Assembly: GCA_011033025.1 (NCBI GenBank)
Contig: WFMF01000180.1
Span: forward strand, 285,345 to 349,344
DNA from: Beroe forskalii
Lineage: Eukaryota; Ctenophora; Nuda; Beroida; Beroidae
Direction: 5' to 3'
DNA length: 64,000 nucleotides
Position numbers and translations under genes: made by a program. Below, piece by piece: positions 26,501 to 39,000 of the stretch (its first letter is position 1; every line of letters begins with the position of its first letter). Under the pieces are notes generated by a model, which was not told where the DNA came from, searched no databases, and saw only the letters and a list, made by a program, of their open reading frames with translations.

Positions 26501-29500
26501 CCGAGGCCTCGGCCAAACTCGACAATTTTTTCAAACTCCGCCTGGGCCTCGGCTAATTTTTGCATGATTTGGCCAATGACTTTTCTTTGTAACCCAATCA
26601 GTAAGTTTTTTATCCCAGCCAGGCCACTTCAGAAGGCGTGATTTTTCACAGGCCACATAAGCCACAAAAACAGGCCACTTAAGCCACGAAAACAGGCCAC
26701 TTTAGCCACTAAAACATACCGTTTTGGCCATAATTTATCCGGCCTTTCTAACCAGCCTTTTAAAAACGCACTTTTTATTAACCGCTACTATGTTATTACT
26801 TTATTATTATTGTTAATGGACGGACGGGCCTAGCCTGCTGCAGATGGTACAAAGTATTCCCTCCATTTCACAAGCCGTCTAATTATTAATAATACCCTCT
26901 GGTGCTCGTCTAGAGGTCTATCTGGAGGGGTGAATCTAGCGAACACACTAATTCCATGCTCCGTGAACCGTCTACTTCAATAGTAACCTTCTTACAGGGG
27001 CATCTCTTCTTGGCGTCTTGCTGCGGGCTACCAAACACAACATGTGGAGAGGAGGAACTGCTCGGTGTCATTGATTCTGCGTTAAAAGCCTGACCATTAC
27101 GTCACTCTCCAGCGAATATTGTTCAAAGGCAACGTTTCAATTATTTTTGCTGTCCGCTTGAACAAATCCTGATCCAGCCACCCAGCGAAACGTCTGATTT
27201 TAAAAATAATTTTCTTTCTAATAAATGATATGATAAATAAATTATGTATTGAATATAACTTGCTTTGTGCTTTCATTATAAAACTTTTGCGGGCTACAAA
27301 TTTTACTACGATTTGTCATCTTTGTGTAGTGAAATCCAATTAATGGACCGCTATAACATGCCGCCCATCTGTTCCGAGAGAATGGTAAGAGGCGTCATTT
27401 CCCACGTTTAATATGAATAATTAATGACGATCGACGGCCTATTATTTTTGCAATGTCATCGTCGAAGAATATTGTAGCAATGTTTAAACATTATTAATCT
27501 ACCGAAATTCAATTGTTACGAGCAATGAATTAGCTGCCGCGTGTTAATTAGGCGGAAGGTGTGCCAAAAATAGATCACAGATCGCGATTTAACGTTCGTG
27601 TAAATTGAGATAGAAGTTAAAACTCTTGGAAGTTTTGACTGAGCGACGGGTTAAAAGATATGTTCTCAGTTAATATTTTCCACCAAATGCTGTACACTCA
27701 GTTTTTTCCGTCTATAAGCAACTTAGCCTTTGATTCTCAAAAATTTAAGAAACTTGTTAGCCTAGAATTTCGGAAAAAATAAGAAACCTCACTGATTTAA
27801 AGTTACTTCCACAAATTTTCTGAGCCTATATCACTCGGATAAATCTTGTCAGTTAAAGTTTATCGAGTAAACTAGTGAGCTTACACGTCCAAACAGCTGC
27901 CCCATTGTCGTATTGTCCTATATTTATGACAAAACATTTAAACAAAGCGCACTTTCAACTCACTTTTTGTAAAGACCTCTTGTTTGGACCTGGAAAGTAT
28001 ATTTATACAAACGTCTTCAATTGACCATTGAAAACAGTGCCATTGTCGTCATTTTCAACCAGGTATTCTTAGTTCGGGGGTCTCAAGTATTATAATGACT
28101 GCTTTGTCAAAAATATGTAATAGGTACTTACTATCTAGAGCTATGTATATATGTTTTGCAGTTTCTTGTAACTTTGTAAAGGTTTTGCAATCATCATGTA
28201 GTTTTCCCTAACCAGTTTTAGGCCGGATATCCAGTTAGGCCAAATGACCGAATACCAGGATAGTCGGTCCACTTTCTAGCCGTACCTTACCAGTGCTAGT
28301 CTTCACACGGGCAATGGGCATTGGGCATATAAACAAGCGAGCTTTACGTAATTGTAAGTGTTATTCATTGTTTTAAGTGTTTATACTCCCCCTGACACAA
28401 TACGAGCCCAGTAAGTACCTATATATCTAATATATAACAACAAATATAATAAAATAAATATAATAACAATAAGACCTGCTCGTCCTATATTCCTTTGTTG
28501 GGGGGAGCAAACAGATGTGTGACTAAGACTAAGAGAATGTGACGTCATTATCAGGGTTTAGAATGGTGTTTGATGATCACTTTCCATGCTCATGTATCTG
28601 GTGTATTGTGTAAGGGCCATTACCATTGTAATGACAACAATATGGTGATTGGCGAAGGTTGCCAGGCTCCGTTTGGAAATCTGTAAAGGAAATGACTTGA
28701 GATGCGTGGGATGTATAACAGAGGGTCACCAGGGGTCAAAGAAGGTTGTCAGGGGTCACAGGGGGTCAATAGGGGTCTGTCAAGGATCAGACTGGGGTCA
28801 TTGATATTCTTCCATACGACCATAAATACATTTTTAAGAAAGATGCATTCTTGATCCTCAGCACGACTCCCACACCACCTAGCATTTGATACCTTTTGAG
28901 CTGTACAACCTTAACCACCTCGACTTCGTTTCGGCGGGGTTGTGTGCTCTCAAAGTGAGTAGTTGTTAACAAGTTAACAACTTGTTGGAGATATATTGTA
29001 AGCGATATAATATATAGTGCAAGGAGAGTGAGAATGAAACTAAACAAGTGCTGGCTCCTGTTTGGGAAAATAAGCGGTAGATCTATGACGTCACTATCAG
29101 GGTTTAAAGCAGTGCTTTGCTGACGTTTGAGTGTCCGTTTCACACACTTGAGCTCAGCTACATGCCCTAAAATGTATGTTGAAATGTGTATGTATACTCG
29201 GTGTATGGGTGTATTATGTGTTTGTGCAGGGTTGTACGAAGCACTTTCGACTTTGCACACTCAAATGGAACTGTGGTAAGCGACGAAGTTGTGATTTGTG
29301 AAGTTTACGTCTATGTTAGTCTGTCATGCATATGCTTATTGTCTATAATGGTATGTTTCTGGACTTTTGTCTATCCGTCTGTCAGTCTGTGAATGTATCA
29401 GCTATATTCAATGTGGAAAGACTTCTTCAGAGCCGTCCACGTTAGAAAATCTGGTCTTACGTTCGTACTGTAGATTTTCTAGCGAGTGAGTTCAAACTTT

Positions 29501-32500
29501 GGTCATCATGAATTGATGGCACTGCAAGGGGGAGACCATACTAAACACTAAATTCATATGATCATACTATGCTGATTATGATTCATTATACATTATAGTG
29601 TACGTTATTATGAGGGTGTGATGTATTCTGAAAATGACTTACAATCGGGAAGCACTTGAGTGTATTGAATGATTATATGTACCAATACCAACATAGATCA
29701 GACCTGGAAAGTATTCTGAGTGTTCTGTTTTGCCCATAGAAATATACCTCCAAAACCGTTGGACGGTTGGTAAAGTAACCCCCCGTGGGTTTGGGGGGGG
29801 GGGGTTCCACCCCTAAATAAATAAGAAAGAATGATAATAATTAAGAAAAATCAATAAGAATAAGATTACTTTGACTAACCCTGCCCTTGTTTTCAGAGCA
29901 GCTATCCTCTCATCATAGACCCGTCCTCCATCCTATCAAAGTTCCCTGTGGACATCATGTCCCACCTGCCTCGAGACAGCTCCTCAGTAATCAGGTCAGT
30001 TTAGGGGAATTTCTAGGGTAATTGCTGAGACAGCTCCTCAGTAATCAGGTCAGTTTAGGAATAATTTGGATCAATTTTGATTTAATTGAGGATTAAAAAA
30101 TCATTTTTTTTGTACTTTTTTCTAGGTTTGATTTTTCGTATTTCTTGATTAAGTCGACCAAATATGTGATAATTATTTTCATCATTTTTCCGGCTTTTCC
30201 AAGTGTTCTAATTCTTTTTTTTACTTTTTCAGAATGATCGAGTCCTACTTCGGGGGTCAGAGAGTGACCAGTTTCAGTGGATTCCACGAGGGATCCAGGA
30301 TTAACTGGTCTATCGGACCTGTCACTGGTGAGTAATCATTATCTAAAACGTGTTAGATTGCGTTACAGGTATCGCGTGAGACCATGGGTCACGTGACTTG
30401 ACATATACCAATCACTTTCCCCCTACACTTGAAATGAACCAATCACAATCGCGCAGGAGAGACAGATAACGCATGTACGATCCAGCTGTTATCTCTGACG
30501 AAACGAGTTAAAATCTTCAAGGAGATCCCAGTGAGAACGAGTGGGTGTACTGTTCCAGCAGCACTTGGTTAGTTTATTTCTTTTTTATGCAAAATCCACA
30601 GACCACACGCCTCAAGCTTACGCGAGAGGTTGTGGCAATGTGGCATCTCTCCATTGCAGCTCAGAGAGCTCTGCTGAGCTTATTTATTTTTACAAACACG
30701 AAACCATATTTTTAAAGTCTGCCTATTAGAAATTGGCGTATTGGTCTGTCAATCCTCTGCGTCTCACGTGATCAGCTTGGTGATCTGACGATGCCAACGT
30801 CCGGTTCAACCGCAGCTGAATTGTGTATTTGGCACCGTACAGAATAGTGACCACAGGAGAGGCAGGCGAGCGACCGAGCAATGTAAAAAATTGTTAATAT
30901 ACGGAGTATAAATTTTAGTTTTTAAAAAGCAATGGGTGTCCCGGTCATCTTTACCTATCCAGTCAGCATTTCTCCAGTGGCCTAATTAGCGATGTTTGGT
31001 GTTTCAGTGCATTCATTCACTCACAAACTCACAAAATAACCCCTGTATAATTCTATCTTTCGGATGTAGCCTTCTGGAACATTAGGAAATCATCGAAGTA
31101 ATGAAAGCCAGCAACAAAGCACGGTGACAGTGCGAACTGCAGTTTTTGTGTGCGCGGCGTAAGTTTGCGTGGCGTAAAGACATGTCTCAACGCCGCGCAA
31201 ACTTACACCGCGCGCACAAAACTGCAGTTCGAACTGCCACTGTTGTCTGTTAGAGTTTAAATGAATTCCGCTGTTACTGACGTAAGTCCGTCTAGAACAC
31301 TACTATATCCCAGCAACTGCAATGTTTCCTAATAGTATTTAAATTCTTGTGGTTTACGACGCTTTAAAATAGAAACTCAGTGTATGTTTCGAATTATATA
31401 TATTCGTAAAATGTTACACTTGCAAGCAGAACGAACTATATATTTAATTAAATTATCGTATGTTACCCGTCACAAATTCAATATATAGTCTTATTTCAAT
31501 AATATAAACGGCATTTAATTAGCACTATTTTACAATATATTTGTGAAGAACGACAAGATATTGTTATATTTTGCAACATTTCTCCGTGTGAAATGTATTC
31601 TCCGCTGTAAGAAGTGGTGCGGTTGGCGGCATGTTGATATGCTATGTTAAGCCATGATAATGACGTCAGAAGCAATCGTCTAGTTGCTGCGTGAGGTTAA
31701 ATGAGGATGTGGTATATCGTGAAATGTACGTACATACACCTGAGCAATTCAAAACTTCATTCTTCCATCTAGGCTGAAAATAACAAATTTGTAGTGTATG
31801 CCGTTCGCCAAAAATTGACGAGTTCACGTCAAAGATTCACCACTATTAAAGTATTAACCCTTGTTACTTCAGTCGACATATGACGATAATAATAATAATA
31901 ATACCAAGGGATGTGTTATACTTTAGACGCCGCGTCGAAAAAGTAGGCGGTTCAACGTCATCAACTCACTATATTGACCTATAACAATGACGTCATCCTA
32001 CCCGCCTATTTATCTCTTACGCTGGGGTTTAGGGCTTGTCTATCTTTCAAGGTTGTAATAGTATTACAACCGCCGCGCATAATTATTTCATTGTGTTAAA
32101 TCAGTCTACCAAAGGGAGGAGGAGGAATCCGGTGTGTACGTGTACGGGTGGGTTTATTGGACTACATGTTATATATTCCAGGGTTTTTTGCATGTGGAGT
32201 TTTCAGAGAGACTGTACATACAGATGTATAGTGTATTTTATATACACAATACAGTATACACATACATAGTTTATGTGTACGGGTGGGTTTATTGGACTGC
32301 ATATAATATATTCCAGGGTTTTTTGCATGTGGAGTTGTCAGAGAGACTGCACATACAGATGTATAATGTATCAGGGGGCTGGCAAGCCCCCCGCGGCGGT
32401 TTGCGAGCCCGAGGGCCCGAAGGGCCCGAGGGCGAGCATTGGACGGCGGTCCTGAACAGTGCGAGGGCTGAAGGCCTGAGCCTGCGAGCCTGAGGACCCG

Positions 32501-35500
32501 GGAAGGGTCCGAGGGCGAGCATTGGACGGCGGACCTAACAGTGCGGGGGCCGAAGGGCCTGAGCCGCAGCTCCGAGGACCCAGAAGGTCCGAGGCGAGCA
32601 TTGGACGGCTATCTAACAGTACACGACCCTCAAGCATCGGGAGTGAGTTTATGTAACTTTGCTTGGCAGCCCGCTATATGTTTTCATGGATCATATATTT
32701 CACGTTGAAATTTGAGCAAGTTCCCGTTGCCGAAATCACACTAAAATTTGAACATCGCATGTTTAGAGGTCAAGGTGCAACTGTCAAATTTCAGGTCAAT
32801 CGGATGAAAAAATGGCCGAGTTATTACAATTTAAAATTTTAAATCAGATTAAAAAAACCCCCGGGGTTTTTTTTTGGCCCCCCCTTTTTTGGGGGGGGAA
32901 AAACCAAAGGGATTTAAAAAAAAAATTTTTTTTTTTTCCCTTTTTTTTTTTTAAAAAAAATTTTTTTAAAAAAACCCCAAATTTTTTGGGAAAAAAAAAA
33001 AAAATTTTTTTTTTTTTTCCCCCAATTTTTTTTGGGTTTTTTTTTTTTTTAAAGGAAATTTTTTTTTTTTAAAAAAGTTCCTTAAAAAAAAGGGGGGTTT
33101 AAAAATTAAAGGTTTTTTTTCCCCTTTTTTTGGGGGGAAACCCTTTTTTTGGGGGGAAAAAAATTTTTTTAAAAAACCCCGGGGGGGGGGGAAGGGGGGG
33201 AAAGGGGGGGTTTTCAAAACCCCTTAAACCTGGGGGGGGGGCCCCCCTTTTTTAATTTTGGGGGTTTGGGGGGAATTTTTTTGGGGGAAAAAAAAAAAAA
33301 CCCCCCCCCGGGGGGGGTTAAATTTTCCAAAAAATAGTTAGGTGTATCTAGTTAGTATGTGAGTCACGGACATAAACATGTTTAAGACTTCGTGTATCAT
33401 AAAACTCCACGCGTACGAATAATAAAGGGATTGTAGTTATCAGCTCGCTAAGTTGCGCTAAGATAATGACGACAATTTAACCGCCTGTTTCTCCACACTG
33501 CGCGCATATATTAATCATAACATGTGTTTATGCGCGATTGCGGGTATTCTGAACGTCTACGAGGGAGCTAAGTTCTTCAAAAACTCTCAGATGATCGCTA
33601 AGGTATTGATTGATATGATTTCGGCCTTTGATTTTCGATCTCATCAGAACTCAGTGTTGTGTAAGCTCTAGATTTAACTTTGTGAAAAGATATTAACCAT
33701 TTTCTCATTTTATCCTCAAATCTGAGATTAGGGATATATCACATTTGCCACTGAACTTGGAATGTGAAATATACCACACTTTAAGTGACTAGACAGCCTC
33801 TCTTTCGGCTAGCGTTACGGTTAAAAGAAGAGAAAAAACCACTGACTGCTCCCTGAGTTTACATTTATAACATATCTCTTAGCGTGCCGCGCAGGGAATA
33901 ACATGTGGCTTGACATCATCAATACACCACTCTAACGCATCATTATGACATCACAAACAGTAATTTCCGTTTATGTGACCCCTAACCTCAGGAGCGGACA
34001 GCCTTTTCCAAGTGACGAATTATCTCGGAATATATCAGGGCGCTGGCAAGCGCTCGCGGCCACGTTATGGGCTCTCTGGACGAGGGCATCTGCCCGAGCA
34101 GATGCCTCGCCCGAAGGGCCGAGGCATCTCCGAACGATCAGCAACCCCGCCCAAAGGGCGAGTGGTGCTGCCATCGGCCCGATATGCAGCGTCCCGGCCC
34201 GAAGGGCCGGGACTGCAGGCCAGACACAGTAAAAGAGCCAGCAGTACCAGCACGAAGTGCTGAAAGTCGTAGCGGAACCAATTTTCATGTTTTGAAAAAT
34301 GAGTTTGCCAGCGCCCACTATATAAAAATACAGTGATTTGCGAAAACGCGATTTTCGAGTCGCGTTTTAGACATGTTAACGAGCTCTGTTGGACATGAAA
34401 ATTTGCACAGTTGTAGTCCATTGTATGAAGAACAATCCCTGAAAATTTCATGAAAATCGGACGCACCGATTTTTCACAATAAATTATCAAAAAATCCTGT
34501 TTTGCCAAAAATTAGTGTTATGGACGGTACGACGACGACGACTCCTCCTCCCACCACAAAACGGGAAAACACTTCACGGGAGAACCATAAAAGATAGAAC
34601 CGTAATCTAAACAGCATTTGAAACTCTAGAATGAGGTGCGTGCACTAGGCATGTTAAAATATTTTCGCCAAATCCTTAATTAGATAATTGACCAATTAAA
34701 GTAATTATCGCTTATAACTCAGAAAGTAAAATGATAGTGGCTTAATTCCAACGGTATCATTAACTAGAGCCACAATAACGTTATATGTGTTTAATTTGTA
34801 CCGGTTTTCAACCGCCTAATGAGATAATTGGCCAATTAAAGTAATTATCGCGTATAACTCTGAAAGTAGAAATGATAGCGACTTAATTCCAACGGTATCA
34901 TTAACTAGAGCCAAAATAACGTTATATGCTTTTAATTTGAGTACCGGTTTTCAACCGGCTAATGAGATAATTGGCCAATTAAAGTAATTATCGCTTATAG
35001 CTCAGAAAGTAGAAATGATAGCGACTTTATTCCAACGATATCATTAACTTAAGCCAAAATAACGCTTTATACGTCTTACTTGGAGTACCGGCTCTCAACC
35101 GCCTAATGAGATAATTGACCACCAAAGTAATTATCGTGTATAACTCGAAAACAAAGATGATAACGACTTAATTTAAACGGCATCATTAACTAGAGCCAAA
35201 ATTACGTTTTATACGGTTAACTTGAGTACCTTTTCTCAACCGCCTAATGAGATAATTGACCAATGAAAGTAATTATCGTGTATAACTCGAAAACAAAAGA
35301 TGATAACGACTTAATTCTAACGGTATCATTAACTAGAGCCAAAATTACGATTATACGTTAATTTGAGTACAGGCTGTCAACCGCGAAATTGAATAATTGG
35401 CCAATTAAAGTTATTATCTCGTATAGCTCAAAATTAAAATGATACTGACTTAATTCTAACGGTATTATTTACTAGAGCCGAAATTGTTTTGTACATTAAA

Positions 35501-35959
35501 TTTGAGTACCGGTTGTAACTGCTTTTAATGAAATAATTGACTGATAAAGCAATTATCTCAACTTGCACTGGATGTAGTAAGTTTTTACAAAAGAGTGATA
35601 TGGAACAAAAACAATTGAAAATTGTTTGGGCTTTCGCAGCCACTCCAGTACCTAAAATAATACGATAAAAATTATTATGAATTTTAATCGCAGCCCGGTC
35701 GTGGCGGTGGTAGTAGACCACCGCAATTACAATTATAATGGAATAAGTTTTAATTCATTGTAAATCCTCTTTGACTTTGTCAAGATCGAGCTGTACCTAA
35801 AACAGAAATGTATAAACGTATTGGTCAAATCGAATAGCTTTGCAAACATTAACAAAAAGCACTGCCACGATCAGCTGGATTAAAATTTATATCAATAATT
35901 TTATCGTATTATTTTAGGTACTAGGTTGGGAAACCCAAACAATTTTCAATTGTTTTTGT

Positions 35960-36000
<41 letters not shown>

Positions 36001-39000
36001 TTTTTTTAGTCATTATCCCCCAATTTGGGGGGATCGGGGAAGGGGGTCCGGGGTCTTTTGGGTTAGGTGGATTTTTAGCAAAAGAATACAGGGGGGAGAG
36101 TCATTATCAAGCTCAAATTTAAGTTAATGTTAAGCATAAGTTTTGGGTGCCCGGTGAGGGGCACCCCAAAGGGGATTTTAAAAATATACACAAGGGGGAA
36201 AAATTTTGAAAAGGGTAAAATATCTTTTTTGTATCTGGAAGGCTGACATCAAAAGAAAATTTTTCTTATTTGCCCCAAAGAAAGATAGAAAAAAGCCGTT
36301 TTCAACGCGCTTTTTGGGGCTTTAAACTATTTATTAAACTTTTTCTTTTCTCACCACTTTAAAAGGGGAAAAGCAGGGAAACGGAATTTTTCTGTAAAAA
36401 AAGGGGAATTTCGCAGACCGGTCCTGCTTCTTTGAAAAAAAGAACCCTTCCCTTTTCCTTAAAAGAATTTGCTTCCTGGGGAAAATAATAGGGGCAAATT
36501 TTGGGGGTCCACAAAAGATTATGAAGTTTGTTTAATTAACCCGGGGCCGGGAAAAAAAAGGGAAACCCCTTTTTTATGAAAGATAAATTTCACCAACGCC
36601 TTTTTTCCTTTTTCAAATATCAGGGCGGCCAAACTGTTAAATAAACAATTAGATCTCCTTTAGCAGTAAATAACCCCCTTGTACATTTTTGAAAAATACG
36701 TTTTCCAGGATTTGGAATTTTACCCCGTTTGGCCCAAAAGTTTAAATTTGTATGGTTCTTTCTTAGTATGCTTGACAACAATATAATTTTTTGTCTGACC
36801 TGGTTATCAAGGGGCGGGGTTGAGAATGGTATCACGTACTTATAATTGGTGACGCACTTATAATTGGTGACGTAACAGTGACTAACATGAAACACCATTA
36901 GCATGCTCAGTGATCAGCCCCAGATACAACGCTCATTGTTGCCATTACGTGTACCAAATGATAGATCAGCTTACCCACAGGTCAATTCGACATTGACCAA
37001 TCAGTGCATGAGTTGACTGTGAACTCGCACGCTGATTGGTCAATGTCATGATGATTCCGGAATCCTACGGGTAAGCTAATACATGACTATTGTACAGGCA
37101 AGGTTGTGATGTGAGATACTTGATTACAAATAATCGGTCACATGGTTTAAAGTGATTGATCCTGCAATTCAATGCTTTGTTGCACTTGACACAGTGCTGT
37201 CTGCAGTGGATGATTTCCTATGTCCTTATGTCTGCAGTGGAATTGGGAGGTTCAGAAATCACTTGAAATAAGTAGCTGCCCCAGAAACTCGCTTTAAATC
37301 ATCTCGTGATCTGACTTCGTGGCCGTCATTCCATTATCACAGACATCAAGAAAACACTCGACATGATGGTTCTTTTCCAGATTCTGATGTATTTCTAGTT
37401 TTATCAGTCAAAATAGGAACCTTTTAATCTGAGAATCCCGCCTCATACCAGTTCCAAGAATTGTAACTAAATTTTATTCCGAGTAAAACTTATCGCTCAC
37501 TTAATGGTAATAACCACCTCGTTACCCCAAAGGGGGGCGGAAAACAAAAAATTCCCCAAAAAAAAAGTTTTGATTGCCCTTTCATTTACGAATTGTGGTA
37601 ATGGTTTTTTGGGGTTTACCCACCTAAAAAAAGTGGGTTTTGGCCCAAAGAATTTACAGGAAGGTCGGTATAAAAAACTGCCAGGGGAATGAAACCAAAA
37701 ACCATATCCTAGACACCCTACATGCATTATATCGCTAAAAAGTCAATTGTAATTTTGGGCCCCAAACCCCTTTGGTAAAAAAATGGGGTGGTAAAGGGGG
37801 GGCCCATATAGAACGTCTGGTACAAAACAATCATGAATCACTAGGTCCTCAAAACCAAAATTTTTACTACCTTTTGGTTTTGATAAAATTTGGGTTTGAT
37901 AATTTAGGGAAAAAAAATGGCTTCCCAGTGTCAGAAGGAAAAAAACTGACATCGGGAATCTTTCAGGTCATAAAAAACCCTATTCAAAATTTACCCTGTC
38001 GGGCTGAAAAAATTTTTTTGGAAATTTTGAAATGTTCTCAAGGTATCTGAGTTTGAGAACTTTCAGATATGTTTATTAGACCTAAAACTAACTCTTAGTG
38101 AAGGTTTCATGCTTGTATCAATTTTTTCCCGGTTCAACTCTATTATGACCTTACTAAGGGTAACAGACTATTTTAGATTATTCTAGCTAAGATTAGGTAG
38201 GAATATGGTTTCAAGTATTTAGTAACGATATGAACCTCGATATTAACGATATAAACCACAGTTTTAGAGAATCATGGCTCTCAGTAGCGCTGCACGTTTT
38301 AATAATTCAGGTTATCGACTATATCTCAAGCCGTGCGAATAATAGGTGTTTAAAAATGTCGTCACACAGACGATACTGATTATCAATTATTTCTCATTCG
38401 TGTGCAGCCTTATTTTATTATCCAGGATTAAACTATGAATTAAATAATGGGGGCGGTGTCTCAACTTTTTCATGCGCGGCGTATGATGACGCGCAATGTT
38501 AATTTTTTGCAGCGCGTAATAGCACGTAAATGTACAAACATAGAATTAATAAAGTATGAAGTTTCAGTTCATTTTTACCTACATACTCACGCGCCGCAAA
38601 AAATACCTTGGCGCGTCGCAATACGCCGCGCATAAAAATGTCGGAACACCACGGTAGATTAGCTGGCTTTTCACATATAATAATTGTCAATTATGCAGTT
38701 CGAAACTCCTGTCTGTCTGAGAGAATAACAATAGGCCATCGTTTCTATACATACGCATATAAAACTCGGCTGCACCTCCTACAATATGCACTAATATTCA
38801 TCCCAACCCTGTCCTATAAATATATATTAATCATCATGTCGTGAAGAAAATAATGAAAAAGTACAGGACTAGCAAAGCACGTAATGAGCAGTAAAGCGTG
38901 GGCAGTACTGCAGAACATAATTCCTAACGTAACCGGGTAGTGGTAGCTACGAAACTGGATAGTAGCCACGTGTGCCAGGGCGAAAAGTAGCGATTTGTAA

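Larger units (their letters stand above)
14647..29896 (+). other. 15.25 kb intron of the betaglycan-like gene
   Basis: Exons 2 and 3 join in phase and read continuously as homologue sequence (NFIIK then SSYPLIID), so no exon is needed between them. The intron contains the dispersed repeat at 14706-14889, seven to eight copies of the TGACGTCA module, a CA microsatellite, the 3.4 kb inverted element copy 1 and a glycine/proline-codon-rich island at about 24590-24860. Nothing else is recognised. Confidence 0.6.
30328..33539 (+). other. Intron/unknown between orphan and ZP exons
   Basis: No exon supported, although a ZP-N exon and linker are expected here from the family. It contains a GC hairpin (31126-31248), three TGACGTCA modules, a two-unit direct repeat, a GC-rich MITE (32374-32674) and a homopolymer-inflated segment (32850-33330) that may hide sequence. 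Confidence 0.5.

Noticed and set aside
28787-29260. 157-codon minus-strand open frame
   Set aside because: No family motif or splice support; it overlaps a dispersed TGACGTCA module in an intron of a plus-strand gene.
32134-32637. Open frames on both strands rich in Gly, Pro, Arg and Ala
   Set aside because: Explained by GC-rich MITE composition and by the direct repeat upstream.
33945-34508. Several open frames of 80-147 codons on both strands
   Set aside because: They coincide with GC-rich MITE copy B; mirrored frames come from its hairpins.
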